Below, one piece after another: positions 52,343 through 62,682 of a DNA stretch of 64,000 nt. The notes under the pieces are model-generated. The model was given only the letters and a program-made list of their open reading frames with translations, was not told the DNA's origin and searched no databases. This DNA is from an uncultured Alphaproteobacteria bacterium (lineage in GTDB: Bacteria > Pseudomonadota > Alphaproteobacteria > Methylaequorales > Methylaequoraceae), in NCBI GenBank assembly GCA_902523675.1, contig CABZAL010000006.1, forward strand, positions 1-64,000, read 5' to 3'. Both the position numbers and the translations under genes were made by a program. Positions within the stretch are counted from its first letter, which is position 1. Every line of letters begins with the position of its first letter.

Positions 52343-52557
52343 ATTCAAAAAAAAGAAAAATTATTTGGAGTTTTATACAAATTAAGGGAAAACAACTTTT
52401 GAATAAATTGCCGCATGATATCAGACATCCTAAAGGAAGAAATCCATATGCTCACATTTGCTCAGAAATTAAAAAAAAATTTAAGTGTTCTTATAGAGAT
52501 GTTGAAGATAAAAATTTTGAAAACCTTATTAGATACATAAACGATATACAAGAATAA
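52339..52557 (+). CDS. Small ORF6C-like (phage antirepressor C-terminal-like) protein
   Basis: RNPYAHICSEIKKKFKCSYRDVEDKNFENLIRYINDI resembles the ORF6C pattern; TTG start overlaps the preceding stop (TTGA). Confidence 0.4.
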   Translation: MNSKKRKIIWSFIQIKGKQLLNKLPHDIRHPKGRNPYAHICSEIKKKFKCSYRDVEDKNFENLIRYINDIQE

Positions 52558-52558
52558 A

Positions 52559-52606
52559 AGGAAACCTAAATTAAAACAAAGGGAGGAATTAAATTTAAGG
52601 TTTCCT
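52559..52606. terminator. Strong hairpin, possible terminator of the 51.6-52.6 kb pair
   Basis: AGGAAACCTAAATT (52559-52572) / AATTTAAGGTTTCCT (52592-52606), one bulged base; no U-tract. Confidence 0.45.
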
Positions 52607-52681
52607 AATATTCATTTCTGATTTTTCAGAAAGGGTCTTATAATAAGTAGCAAAATTCATACCAAAAAGATAATTGATAAA

Positions 52682-52825
52682 ATGAGGGAATTTTTCCAGA
52701 ATCTAAATAATTATAACTTAACTTGTGCGGCTCTGCTTTTTCCAGCAATTCCTTTAATGATGATATCCTTTAGGAATGGATATAGCATATTAAGTTTATT
52801 AATTAGAAGATCTAAAAAAATCTAA
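52682..52825 (+). pseudogene. Truncated DUF2721-like membrane protein fragment
   Basis: MREFFQNLNNYNLTCAALLFPAIPLMMISFRNGYSILSLLIRRSKKI*; resembles the ALLFPAISLLLLAYTNRF..LIR start of DUF2721, rest missing. Confidence 0.5.
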
Positions 52826-52835
52826 ATATTAGAAA

Positions 52836-54149
52836 ATGATTCAAAAGTTAATTATAGATAATTTTAATAAACATCCAAAAGGTCTGATCTTTTTATTTTT
52901 CGCTGAATTGTGGGAGAGATTTAGTTACTACGGAATGAGATCTATTTTAGTTTTATATCTTATTTCAGATTCTAATTCACCTGTTCCAGGTATGGGATGG
53001 ACAAAAGTTGAGGCTATTAGTCTCTATGGTTGGTACACTGCACTAGTATATTTTGCATGTATACCAGGAGGAATTATTGCTGACAAAATGTTTGGTTCAA
53101 AGAAATGTGTAATAATTGGGGGTGGGCTTTTGTGTATTGGTCATCTTTTGTTATCGATTTCTAATAACTTTTTTTTCTTCACAGGCCTTGGATTTATAAT
53201 TATTGGAGTAGGACTACTTAAACCTAATATATCTGCTCTTGTAGGAGCTTTATACCAAAAAGAAAGCAACATAAGGGAACAAGGATTCACAATTTTTTAC
53301 GTAGGAATAAATATTGGAGCCTTTTTAGCAAGTATAATGGTTGGCTTAGTTGGAGAAATTTATGGTTGGCATTATGGTTTCTCATTAGCAGGAATTGGCA
53401 TGATAATAGGTCAAATTGTATTTGTAAGCGGGAGAAATTATTTACCAGAAACAAAGATAAAAAGAAAATTAATAACTCCAAAGAAAAAACTCTCAAGTAT
53501 TGAAATTGATAGAATAAAAGTTTTACTGATTTCATTTCTAATTATTCTTTTTTTCTGGGCTTCATTTGAACAAGCAGGAGGACTAATGAATATTTATATT
53601 TTTGAGAAAACTAATAGAACTATATCTTGGCTTGGATCTTGGCAAATACCTGCTGGATGGTTTCAATCAATTAATCCACTTTTAATTATTATTCTAGGCA
53701 TACCAATTTCAACAGTCTGGTTAAGATTAAATCAAAAAAGAAAGAAATTTAGTTCATTGTTTAAAATGACGACTGGCATTATGATTATGGGCTTAGGTTT
53801 TATTTTTATGTTTTTTGCTAGTTTAGAATTCGAAAAAGGTGGAAGCTCAGCAATGTATTGGATTTTTCTTGCGTTTCTATTTCATACAGTTGGTGAACTA
53901 TGTGCCTCTCCAGTAGTCTTGTCGTTTATAACAAAACTTTCTCCTGAAAAATACATATCTTCAATAATGGGAATATATTTTGCAACTATGGGATTAGGAA
54001 ATAAGCTTGCTGGTACGATTGGACAATTTTCTCAGAGCTTTGGTGAATCAAAAACATTTCTAGGAATCACAATTTTTTGTTTAACATTTGGAATGATTGT
54101 TATGTTATTCTTAAAAAGATTAGAGAAGTTAAGCCATAATGCAGATTAA
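52836..54149 (+). CDS. POT/PTR family peptide MFS transporter
   Basis: HPKGLIFLFFAELWERFSYYGMRSILVLYLI; FTIFYVGINIGAFLASIMVG. Confidence 0.95.
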   Translation: MIQKLIIDNFNKHPKGLIFLFFAELWERFSYYGMRSILVLYLISDSNSPVPGMGWTKVEAISLYGWYTALVYFACIPGGIIADKMFGSKKCVIIGGGLLCIGHLLLSISNNFFFFTGLGFIIIGVGLLKPNISALVGALYQKESNIREQGFTIFYVGINIGAFLASIMVGLVGEIYGWHYGFSLAGIGMIIGQIVFVSGRNYLPETKIKRKLITPKKKLSSIEIDRIKVLLISFLIILFFWASFEQAGGLMNIYIFEKTNRTISWLGSWQIPAGWFQSINPLLIIILGIPISTVWLRLNQKRKKFSSLFKMTTGIMIMGLGFIFMFFASLEFEKGGSSAMYWIFLAFLFHTVGELCASPVVLSFITKLSPEKYISSIMGIYFATMGLGNKLAGTIGQFSQSFGESKTFLGITIFCLTFGMIVMLFLKRLEKLSHNAD

Positions 54150-54157
54150 AAGTTTTT

Positions 54158-54234
54158 GCGCCCGTAGCTCAATTGGATAGAGCATTTGATTTCGGCTCAA
54201 AAGGTTAAGGGTTCGAGTCCTTTCGGGCGCGCCA
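54158..54234 (+). tRNA. tRNA-Arg (anticodon TCG), CCA encoded
   Basis: GCGCCCG-TA-GCTC...TTTGA-TTTCGGC-TCAAA...CGGGCGC-G-CCA. Confidence 0.95.
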
Positions 54235-54238
54235 AAAA

Positions 54239-54979
54239 CTATATCGATAAGAGCGCACCATTTTTCTTTAGCCACAAAATATCATTTTTATAGTCCTTCT
54301 TAATTTTGTAAATTTCTTTCCAAAAATTTGAAGAGTGATTGGGTTCAACTAAATGGCAAAGCTCGTGAATAATCACATAATCTATAACAGATACTGGTGC
54401 CATTATTAATTTCCAATTAAGACAAATATTTTTTTTTTCATAATAACACAACCCCCATTTTGATTTATATTCCTTGATAAAAGCATTATTAAAAGCAATT
54501 TTTACTTTTGAAGAAATTTTTTTGGTTCTTGCTAACAAAAAATTATAAGCAGAAAGTTTGAACCAGTTTATTAAATTTTTTCTAATTTTATTATCAGATA
54601 AGCTATTATCTTTATAAATAATATTTGTCTTGCTAAGACTAATACTAAAACTATTTGCTGACTCGAGTTTTAATTTTTTTTTAGTTCCTAAATAAAAATA
54701 AATTTTTTTTCTTCTTCTCTTATCTAATAAATACCTATTTTTTAATTGAATTTTTAACTTTTTATCAATCCAAGTTTTTTTTTTATCTAGAAAACTTTGT
54801 AATTTTAAATCTGATATTCTATAAGGACACCTTATTGTCAGTTTTGCGTCCTCAACTTTAATCTCTATCGAATGTCTAAAACTTTCGAATACCTCAATTA
54901 TTTGATTTTTAAAACAAATAGTTCTCTCAAGATCTTCATTTTTTGGATAATAATTCTTAAGTTTCTTTATGAAGTTCAT
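54239..54979 (-). CDS. YgjP-like (DUF45) metallopeptidase
   Basis: LIMAPVSVIDYVIIHELCHLVEPNHSSNFWKEI. Confidence 0.9.
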   Translation of the reverse strand: MNFIKKLKNYYPKNEDLERTICFKNQIIEVFESFRHSIEIKVEDAKLTIRCPYRISDLKLQSFLDKKKTWIDKKLKIQLKNRYLLDKRRRKKIYFYLGTKKKLKLESANSFSISLSKTNIIYKDNSLSDNKIRKNLINWFKLSAYNFLLARTKKISSKVKIAFNNAFIKEYKSKWGLCYYEKKNICLNWKLIMAPVSVIDYVIIHELCHLVEPNHSSNFWKEIYKIKKDYKNDILWLKKNGALLSI

Positions 54980-55560
54980 TAATGACCTATGAATTCTATT
55001 GTAAATTTAGAATAGTTTTTTTTTATAAGTGTTAAGGATCCATAACCAATTTTTTTCCAATTTTCCTCTACAAACTTATCAAATGATATTTTACTAAGAC
55101 TTGATAATATACAATTTATGGAACCAGCATGTGCAACAATAAAAATATCATTTTTGCAGTTCAAAATAATTTCTCTGCAAAAAGATTCACATCTTTTAAA
55201 AAACTCCGAGTTAGATTCTCCATTAGGAATTTTATAGTTGATGAGATTATCTTGCCATTTTTTTATCTCTTTTCTTGAAATTTTGCTAAAAGGCTTCAAT
55301 TCCCAGTCTCCAAAATATAATTCCTTTAATCTTTCATCAATTTTATAGTTTTCGCAAACTTGGGTAGCTAATTTAGTGCACCTTTTCAATGGACTAGAAA
55401 AAGATACGATATTTTTGAAGTCAATATTTTCTTGTTTTAATTTAATTTTAATATCATTTACTTCGTTCATAAAATTACTTGAAACATCAACGTCCGATTG
55501 TCCATAAAATGTATCCGCAGGAACATTTAATGAGGTATGTCGTAATAAGTAAATTTTCAT
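54979..55560 (-). CDS. Histidine phosphatase family protein (CobC-like)
   Basis: MKIYLLRHTSLNVPADTFYGQSDVDVS; VAHAGSINCIL. Confidence 0.88.
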   Translation of the reverse strand: MKIYLLRHTSLNVPADTFYGQSDVDVSSNFMNEVNDIKIKLKQENIDFKNIVSFSSPLKRCTKLATQVCENYKIDERLKELYFGDWELKPFSKISRKEIKKWQDNLINYKIPNGESNSEFFKRCESFCREIILNCKNDIFIVAHAGSINCILSSLSKISFDKFVEENWKKIGYGSLTLIKKNYSKFTIEFIGH

Positions 55561-55602
55561 ATATATAACAGAAATTAAAAGAAATTTAATAAAAAATTTA
55601 TA

Positions 55603-56004
55603 CTATCTATCTAGGTCTTTAAAATCACCTTCAATTATTTTAGAATTTTTAGATCGATTTCTCGAACTCGAAAAGTTAAAATTGTTACTAAAGTTTTTAA
55701 TTTCATTGGGAAAAAATGAATATACAATTTTTCTCAATGGTTTTACTAAAACAATCAAACCAAAAATATCTGTTATGAAACCTGGTATCAATAATAAAAT
55801 ACCCGCTAACCTCCCGAATATCCAATCAATTGGCGATTTAATGTCTTTTTCAACATCAAACTTAAAGGAAACTATTAACCAAAAACCTAATAAACCAGTT
55901 AAAATCACTAGTAAAAGCGCATTCAAAAAACCCAATAAATCTCCAAATAAGATAAAAAACATTATTTCGAGAAAAGGTAGAGCAAATAAAAATTTAATAC
56001 CCAT
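55603..56004 (-). CDS. FxsA family membrane protein
   Basis: FLFALPFLEIMFFILFGDLLGF; LAGILLLIPGFITDIFGLIVLVKPLR. Confidence 0.88.
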   Translation of the reverse strand: MGIKFLFALPFLEIMFFILFGDLLGFLNALLLVILTGLLGFWLIVSFKFDVEKDIKSPIDWIFGRLAGILLLIPGFITDIFGLIVLVKPLRKIVYSFFPNEIKNFSNNFNFSSSRNRSKNSKIIEGDFKDLDR

Positions 56005-56050
56005 ATTTCAAATTAGCACTAATTACAATTTTATTAAATAATTAAAATCT

Positions 56051-56467
56051 ATGATTGAATTTATCCAAACACACTCATCAAATCAAATTTCAATTTTTTT
56101 ATCTTCTTTTTTATTAGGTAGCTTAATATTTTTTTCAGCAATTATCGCACCTAATGTTTTTAAAACGCTACCTGAAAAAAACGCTAGATCTTTTATAAGA
56201 AGTGTGTTTCCAAAATTATATTTATGGGGAATTGTGATAAGTTTAATCAATTCTGTAAGTTTAATTTTTTTATCACAAAACGCCTTTTATATTTCGATAA
56301 TAATTTTTTTAGGTTTTTTATTTAGTAGAGAAATATTGACGCCAAAAATTAATGCGTTAAGTGACGCAAAGAACCAAAAAAAATTTCAGCAATACCACAC
56401 CTTAAGTGTTTCAATTTTTATAATTCAACTAGTATTAATATTTTCAATAATTTTATTAATTAGATGA
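56051..56467 (+). CDS. DUF4149 domain membrane protein
   Basis: FFSAIIAPNVFKTLPEKNARSFIRSVFPKLYLWGI. Confidence 0.75.
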   Translation: MIEFIQTHSSNQISIFLSSFLLGSLIFFSAIIAPNVFKTLPEKNARSFIRSVFPKLYLWGIVISLINSVSLIFLSQNAFYISIIIFLGFLFSREILTPKINALSDAKNQKKFQQYHTLSVSIFIIQLVLIFSIILLIR

Positions 56468-57229
56468 AAATACCATTTTTAATAACTCAACATCTACGAA
56501 TTTTTTATTAAAAGATTTTCCCTTTAAAATTTTAAAAGGATTGTTGGGTTCTCCTAAATCTGAAACAACCAAACTTGCTAACTCAAATTTTTCCTCTTTA
56601 GTATATTTAGATGGTGTAACAATTACTTTTAAACCAGCTTCATGGGCAGACAGCATTCCTCTTGGTGCATCCTCAATAGCTAAACATGAGTTCGGATGAA
56701 GTTGTAATTTTTCTAAAGCCCACATGTAAAGATCTGGTGATGGTTTTTTATAATCTACACAATTGCCATGGGCTATCACCTCAAACCATTCTGTAGGATC
56801 AATATCTAAACCCTTTTTAAATAGATTTAAAAGGTTCTGCTCTAATGTATCTGAAACAATAGCCAATCTAATTTTAGCTTTACGTAATTCATTTAATAAT
56901 CTTAAAACTCCTGGCCTAGCTTTGATTTTTATCTCATTCAAATGTTCAACATAAATCTGACTTTTTAGTTTGTGAAGAGTGTTTACATAATTTGAAAAGT
57001 TTTTTTGTTTCAGCATTTCAGGCCAAGCCCTTTTTATATAATAGTTTATTCTTTCTTTCCCTCCACCAACAAATATGAGTTCTTTATAAATAGCTTCGTC
57101 CCAATACCAAGATAAACCATATTCTTTAAAAGCTTCATTAAAAGATATTCTGTGAATTTCCTCACTTTCAGCAATTGTCCCACCAACATCAAACAGAACT
57201 GCACTAAGATTCATTTTTGATCCTTTCAA
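56456..57229 (-). CDS. HAD hydrolase (CbbY/beta-phosphoglucomutase-like)
   Basis: AVLFDVGGTIAESEEIHRISFNEAFKEYGL; AIEDAPRGMLSAHEAGLKVI. Confidence 0.9.
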   Translation of the reverse strand: MKGSKMNLSAVLFDVGGTIAESEEIHRISFNEAFKEYGLSWYWDEAIYKELIFVGGGKERINYYIKRAWPEMLKQKNFSNYVNTLHKLKSQIYVEHLNEIKIKARPGVLRLLNELRKAKIRLAIVSDTLEQNLLNLFKKGLDIDPTEWFEVIAHGNCVDYKKPSPDLYMWALEKLQLHPNSCLAIEDAPRGMLSAHEAGLKVIVTPSKYTKEEKFELASLVVSDLGEPNNPFKILKGKSFNKKFVDVELLKMVFSSN

Positions 57230-58649
57230 TTATGCTTGAAGTAGATTTTCCTACCTCTAAATCTATCAACTTAACTTCACCACCCCATTTTTTGATTTCA
57301 GTGTACCCCACGACATCTTTTAATTCATAATCTTGTCCTTTGAATAAAATATCAGGTTTTAAGTATTTTATTAATTTAATCGGCGTTAACTCGTTGAATA
57401 CTATAATTAAATCTACAAAAGAGAACTTCGAAAGAATAAAAACTCTTTCTTCCTCGTTAATAATTGGTCTATTTTTTCCTTTAATTTTTTTCACTGACGA
57501 GTCACTATTTAAAGCTAGAATTAAATAATCACAATTTTCTCTTGATTTTGATAAATATTTTACATGTCCAGAGTGAATAATATCAAAACAACCATTAGTA
57601 AAGCCTATTTTACTACTAGTTTTTATTTGATTAATTTTAAATTTTGCTTGATTAACCGTACATAATTTTTTTGTAGCTTGGGAATTATTGACCACCTCAT
57701 CATAATTAACACTTGCTGTTCCAAATTTTGAAACTGCAATACCAGCTGCTTTATTTGCTACTTTTGCAGAATCGACTATATTCATTTTTGTCGCTAAACA
57801 TAGACCTAAATAAGATACTACTGTATCACCTGCACCTGATACATCAAATACCTCAAGTGCATTAGATGGTAAACTTACAGAAGGTCTATTTATTTGCGAA
57901 ATTGTCATGCCTTTAGAACTTTTAGTTGTTATTAAACATTTCAACTTAAAACATTTAATAAGTTGTTTTGAAATTTCTTCAATTTTATCTTTTCCCTCAA
58001 AGTCTTTCATTTTTAACCTCTTTGAAGCAACAAGTAGTTCTTTTAAATTTGGAGTTAAGATGGTTGCACCTTTATAATGATCAAAAGACTCTTTTTTTGG
58101 ATCTACTATGATAATTTTTTTATATTTTTTTGATAATTTTATAATCCTCTCAACTAAGTCCCGCGATAATAATCCTTTATTGTAATCTGATAATATAACT
58201 AAATCAGAATCTTTTAATTTATTGGTAAAACAATCTAATATTTTCTTTTTCAGAGAACTTTTAATCTTAATATTTTTTTCTGAATCTACTCGAAGTATCT
58301 GTTGTTGACCCGATATATATCTTTGTTTTTTTGTAGTCATTGAGTTCTTTTCAATTAAAAAATTTACTGTTAACCTTTTCTCAACTTTGCTTAATTTTTT
58401 TAGAATTCTATAGTTTATGTCATCACCAACAACGGATATTAAATAACATGATCCTCCACCTGAACAAATATTTCTGGCTACATTTCCTGCTCCTCCTAAC
58501 ACAAAGCTTTCTTTTATAGTTTTTAGTATTGGGATAGGAGCCTCGGGTGAAATTCTTTCAACATCTCCATAAACATAAGAATCCAGAATTACATCCCCAA
58601 TACATAAAATTTTTACATCCTTAAATTTATTTTTTATGTAATTTCTCAT
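57204..58649 (-). CDS. hldE: Bifunctional heptose 7-phosphate kinase/1-phosphate adenyltransferase
   Basis: [49 protein letters not shown]. Confidence 0.95.
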   Translation of the reverse strand: MRNYIKNKFKDVKILCIGDVILDSYVYGDVERISPEAPIPILKTIKESFVLGGAGNVARNICSGGGSCYLISVVGDDINYRILKKLSKVEKRLTVNFLIEKNSMTTKKQRYISGQQQILRVDSEKNIKIKSSLKKKILDCFTNKLKDSDLVILSDYNKGLLSRDLVERIIKLSKKYKKIIIVDPKKESFDHYKGATILTPNLKELLVASKRLKMKDFEGKDKIEEISKQLIKCFKLKCLITTKSSKGMTISQINRPSVSLPSNALEVFDVSGAGDTVVSYLGLCLATKMNIVDSAKVANKAAGIAVSKFGTASVNYDEVVNNSQATKKLCTVNQAKFKINQIKTSSKIGFTNGCFDIIHSGHVKYLSKSRENCDYLILALNSDSSVKKIKGKNRPIINEEERVFILSKFSFVDLIIVFNELTPIKLIKYLKPDILFKGQDYELKDVVGYTEIKKWGGEVKLIDLEVGKSTSSIIERIKNES

Positions 58650-59592
58650 TTCTATTGTTTTTTAAAATTTTTTCAAAGTATTCAATAGTTTTTTTCAGAC
58701 CATCAATTCGATTAACCGATGGTGACCAGTTAAGCTGATTTTTTGCTAATGTTATGTCGGGACACCTTTGTTTTGGATCGTCTTGAGGAAGTTTCTTAAA
58801 CATTAATTTTGCTGCACTTCCTGTTATTTCTAAAACTTCATTTGCTAAATCTTTAACTGAAATTTCAACTGGATTACCTAAATTTATTGGTCCAATTAAA
58901 TTTTCCTTGTTCATCATAAGAATCGTACCATTTATTAAATCAGTTACATAACAGAATGACCTTGTTTGTTCTCCATCACCATAAATAGTTATGTCTTTAT
59001 TGGTTAATGCCTGAATAATAAAATTTGATACAACTCTCCCATCATTTAATTGCATTCGAGGACCAAAAGTATTAAAAATTCTTATAACCTTAATATTAAC
59101 TTTATGCTGCCTGTGGTAATCCCAAAAAATTGTTTCCGCACATCTTTTGCCCTCGTCATAACAAGCTCTTGGTCCGTTAATACTTACTGAACCTTTATAC
59201 GACTCATTTTGTGGATGAATCTCTGGATCACCATAAATTTCTGAAGTAGACGCTTGAATTATTTTTGCATTAGTTCTCTTTGCTAGTCCAAGCATATTTA
59301 TTGCTCCGTTAACACATGTTTTAATTGTTTGAACGGGATCATTCTGGTAGTGTATTGGGGATGCTGGGCAAGCAAAGTTAAAAATTTCATCAACTTCAAG
59401 AAATAAAGGAAACGTTATGTCATGTTTTAAAACCTCAAAATCTTTGTTATCTATTATTTTTTTAAGATTATCTTCATTCCCAGTATAAAAATTATCACAA
59501 CATATTACATAATTGCCATTTTTTAATAATTCCTCGCACAGATAAGATCCTAAGAAACCAGCTCCACCAGTTACTAATATTCTTTTATTCAT
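58627..59592 (-). CDS. UDP-glucuronate decarboxylase-like SDR
   Basis: [55 protein letters not shown]. Confidence 0.92.
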   Translation of the reverse strand: MNKRILVTGGAGFLGSYLCEELLKNGNYVICCDNFYTGNEDNLKKIIDNKDFEVLKHDITFPLFLEVDEIFNFACPASPIHYQNDPVQTIKTCVNGAINMLGLAKRTNAKIIQASTSEIYGDPEIHPQNESYKGSVSINGPRACYDEGKRCAETIFWDYHRQHKVNIKVIRIFNTFGPRMQLNDGRVVSNFIIQALTNKDITIYGDGEQTRSFCYVTDLINGTILMMNKENLIGPINLGNPVEISVKDLANEVLEITGSAAKLMFKKLPQDDPKQRCPDITLAKNQLNWSPSVNRIDGLKKTIEYFEKILKNNRNEKLHKK

Positions 59593-60047
59593 TTTAACTC
59601 AATTTCGATAATTTTTTTTTCATTTTGTCTCAAATCAAAAGATGACTGCTCAAATTTTGGCGCACTCAAAAAAATTGAAGGGTTATTACTAAATCCATAT
59701 TTTTCATTTGGAATACCAAAAAATGAATCGAATTTATCATTGCTATTCTCATCATGAAAAATTGCTACAGCGTAAATACCTTCTTTTAAATTATTAATCT
59801 CATAATTATTCTCAATAATTTTTGAAGTTTTTTCTTTAAATCCTAAAAATTTTCCTTCTTTTTTTGGAAACTTTTCTTGTTCATTATATATAGCTATATG
59901 AATTAAACCACTTTGATTATCAAAATTTTTTATTTTTAAAATCAAGTCTCCTGATTGTACATTTTTGAAATTCAATATAGGTAAAAATACTAGGAAAAAT
60001 AAAAAATTTGAAAAGTATTGCACTAAATTAAAGGTTTGAGATATCAT
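59589..60047 (-). CDS. DUF2141 domain protein
   Basis: [58 protein letters not shown]. Confidence 0.88.
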   Translation of the reverse strand: MISQTFNLVQYFSNFLFFLVFLPILNFKNVQSGDLILKIKNFDNQSGLIHIAIYNEQEKFPKKEGKFLGFKEKTSKIIENNYEINNLKEGIYAVAIFHDENSNDKFDSFFGIPNEKYGFSNNPSIFLSAPKFEQSSFDLRQNEKKIIEIELK

Positions 60048-60084
60048 TAATTATATTTTAAATACCTTTTATGGATATTTTTAA

Positions 60085-60780
60085 TTGATAATAAATTACA
60101 TGTATAAAATTACTTTATCTATATTTTTATTATTTTCTTTTTTGAAAGACGATCTTCATTCTTCTGAAAATGATAAAATTAATGTAAAGCAGCTTATTGT
60201 AAATTCAGAGTTTGCACTAGAAAAAATTTCTAACACCAAAGATCTCGCTAACTTTCAAGATTACTTAAAGAACTCAAAAGCTATTTTGATTTTTCCAGAG
60301 TTATATGAGGGAGGTCTGTTTTTTGGTGCGAAAGGTGGAAATGGAATATTATTGATAAAAAAAACTAATAATTGGTCAGGACCTTTCTTTTATACAATGG
60401 GAGGTTTAAGTGTTGGTCTGCAGGTGGGAATAAAATCTGGAACTATGATCATGACAGTTATGTCAGATAGAGGGCTAAAGTCGATTATTAAAGAACGGGT
60501 AAAATTTGGAGTTGATATCGATGTTGCAGTTGTTGATGAAGGAGTTGGTTTTTCTGCAGACAGTACATTGCGTCTGGCAGATATTTTTTCTTTTTCAGAT
60601 AATTCTGGTCTATTCTTAGGTAGTTCACTAGAAGGATCTTATCTGCAACCAAGAAATGACTATAATAAAAAATTACATAACAAGTCATTAACATCAGGCG
60701 ATATACTTAATAAAGGTTTTAGTACTAAAAGTTCAGAAAAATTTTCATCATTAATCAACGATATTTTACTTTCTAAATGA
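60085..60780 (+). CDS. Lipid-binding SYLF domain (Ysc84-like) protein
   Basis: SKAILIFPELYEGGLFFGAKGGNGILL; GGLSVGLQVGIKSGTMIMTVMSDRGL. Confidence 0.88.
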   Translation: MIINYMYKITLSIFLLFSFLKDDLHSSENDKINVKQLIVNSEFALEKISNTKDLANFQDYLKNSKAILIFPELYEGGLFFGAKGGNGILLIKKTNNWSGPFFYTMGGLSVGLQVGIKSGTMIMTVMSDRGLKSIIKERVKFGVDIDVAVVDEGVGFSADSTLRLADIFSFSDNSGLFLGSSLEGSYLQPRNDYNKKLHNKSLTSGDILNKGFSTKSSEKFSSLINDILLSK

Positions 60781-61517
60781 GTGAGAAAAATACTGAGTTA
60801 TTAATTGTTTTCTGTGGACATGGCTCTAGGAGTAGCGAATTTATGAATTCTTTTTTATGTTTCTTCAGGAAAATGAAAAGAAAATTCGATATCAAAATGA
60901 AATATTGTTTTATAGAAATCAATAACCCCCTAATAGATTTTATTTTAGAAACATCTTGTAAAAAATATAAGTCGATAATTTTTGTTCCTGCACTTATTTT
61001 TAAAGGAAAACATTATTTGAAAGATATAAAAAATAAAATAGATACTTATTCCAAAAAATTTGAGAAAAAAATTATTTTAACAAAAAATCTTAACTTAAAT
61101 AACGAATTAGTAGCGATCTTTAAATCGAAAATTAATGAAAAAGTTACTAATCGAAAAAAATCTATGCTTCTTACTTGTGCTTCCTTTTCGAAGGAAAAAA
61201 ATAATGTTCAAATGCTCAGTCAATATTCTAAAAAATTATCAATGGATTTAGAAATTAAAAACTTTAATTGCTTTTTGTTTGGAAGTGAATCAAAGATTAT
61301 ATCCAATCTAGAAAAAGAGATAAAAATTGGTAGTCTAAATTTTATTGTTTTACACCCTATTTTTTTATTTGACGGATTTTTATACAGTAAAATAGTTTCT
61401 AAGTTTAAACAAGTCTTTGATAAAGATCTATTTGTTACAGAACCATTATTGGATGAAAAAAAAGTTTTTGATATTTTCTACAAAAAAATTATAAAGAAAT
61501 TAACATTACTTGAATAG
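60777..61517 (+). CDS. CbiX/sirohydrochlorin chelatase-like protein
   Basis: LLIVFCGHGSRSSEFMNSF; IIFVPALIFKGKHYLKDI. Confidence 0.75.
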   Translation: MSEKNTELLIVFCGHGSRSSEFMNSFLCFFRKMKRKFDIKMKYCFIEINNPLIDFILETSCKKYKSIIFVPALIFKGKHYLKDIKNKIDTYSKKFEKKIILTKNLNLNNELVAIFKSKINEKVTNRKKSMLLTCASFSKEKNNVQMLSQYSKKLSMDLEIKNFNCFLFGSESKIISNLEKEIKIGSLNFIVLHPIFLFDGFLYSKIVSKFKQVFDKDLFVTEPLLDEKKVFDIFYKKIIKKLTLLE

Positions 61518-62057
61518 TTGCCTAATCTCTGACTTTCTTGAAAACTTTGCATAATCATGAACTGATCTACCAGAGTAGTCTAAAATATCTTGATCTGCAC
61601 CTAAAAAAATTAGTTCTTTAACAGAGTTAACATTTTCACGTTCTACAGCTATCATTATTGATGTTCTACCCATACTGTCTTGAAAATTTAAATCTGCTCC
61701 TTTATCAACTAAAAATTTTATTAATTCAGATTTTTCTAACATTACAGAATACAATAAGGGTGTAATTTTTTCCAAAAAGACAGAGTTGATATTTGCTTTA
61801 TGTTTTAACAAAAGTTCGATCATCTTCTTATTATTGTTTTTAACAGCATACCCTAAGGGAATCATTTTATCTGAATCAATTTTCGAGCTAGATTGTCCTT
61901 CCTCTAAAAGTTGTTCAAGTCTTTCCAGATTTGCTTCTTTTAGAGCTGATTTATAGACTAATTCAGGAAATACTTCGCTCTCTACTAAAGGATATAGATT
62001 ATTAAAAAAACAAAAGAATATTAAAAACTTAAAAGATATTAACTTTTTCATAACCAA
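61506..62057 (-). CDS. Ankyrin repeat protein with signal peptide
   Basis: MIPLGYAVKNNNKKMIELLLKHKANIN; TPLLYSVMLEKSELIKFLVDKGADLNFQDSMGRTSIMIAVE. Confidence 0.9.
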   Translation of the reverse strand: MVMKKLISFKFLIFFCFFNNLYPLVESEVFPELVYKSALKEANLERLEQLLEEGQSSSKIDSDKMIPLGYAVKNNNKKMIELLLKHKANINSVFLEKITPLLYSVMLEKSELIKFLVDKGADLNFQDSMGRTSIMIAVERENVNSVKELIFLGADQDILDYSGRSVHDYAKFSRKSEIRQLFK

Positions 62058-62072
62058 AAGTATATTATAATA

Positions 62073-62682
62073 ATGATTATAAGAAAAAGTATTTTCTTAA
62101 TTAGAGCGAATCCATAAGATTTTAACGAAATTACATATGAAGCTTTATCAAATTTAAAAAAAGTCTGATTGTATAATTATTTCAGAAATTTTTAAAAAAA
62201 ATTTTTAAAAAGTTTTAGAGCAGTTTAATATTCTGATCCTTTTTGAAGAAAAAATTTCTTACAAAAAAAAGTGAACGAAAAAATTTATGAAAAAATATTG
62301 AATTATTTTTTAAAAAAAATTAATGTTCAATTATAGCCGAGAATTATTAATGTTGTTTCATTTCTTAACAAACTAAAACTTTCATTAACCAATAAAAGGC
62401 TACATTCAACTGTTTATTTTTATGATTTTATTAATGAAGGGTTGAATTTCAATTTTTCTGGTTTAGGATTTGAAAAAATTATTTATGAGAATTGATAAAA
62501 CGATGGATATTAGAAAATTGTTTAATGAACTTAACAAACTAAAGCCTAATTATGAAATTTCAATTTTATTTTTTGACAAAAATTTATGGTTAAATGTTTT
62601 CGATAAAAATTTAAGCGAGAAAATCAAGTATAATTTATCCAAAAAAAGTAATGTCTTCTTAATTTTTAGTAAAAGAAAATGA
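62073..62682 (+). pseudogene. Decayed uroporphyrinogen-III C-methyltransferase (SUMT/CobA)-like gene
   Basis: Across frames: KSIFLIRANP*DFNEITYEALSNLKK / SDCIIISEIFKKNF*KVLEQFNILILFEEKI / VVSFLNKLKLSLTNKRLHSTVYFYDF / LFNELNKLKPNYEISILFFDK; nonsense codons and frame changes. Confidence 0.5.

Noticed and set aside
54158-54234. tRNA-Arg as integration site for the nearby integrase-like ORF
   Set aside because: The ORF lies upstream with an intact POT gene between; no visible duplicate of the tRNA 3' end and no catalytic domain.
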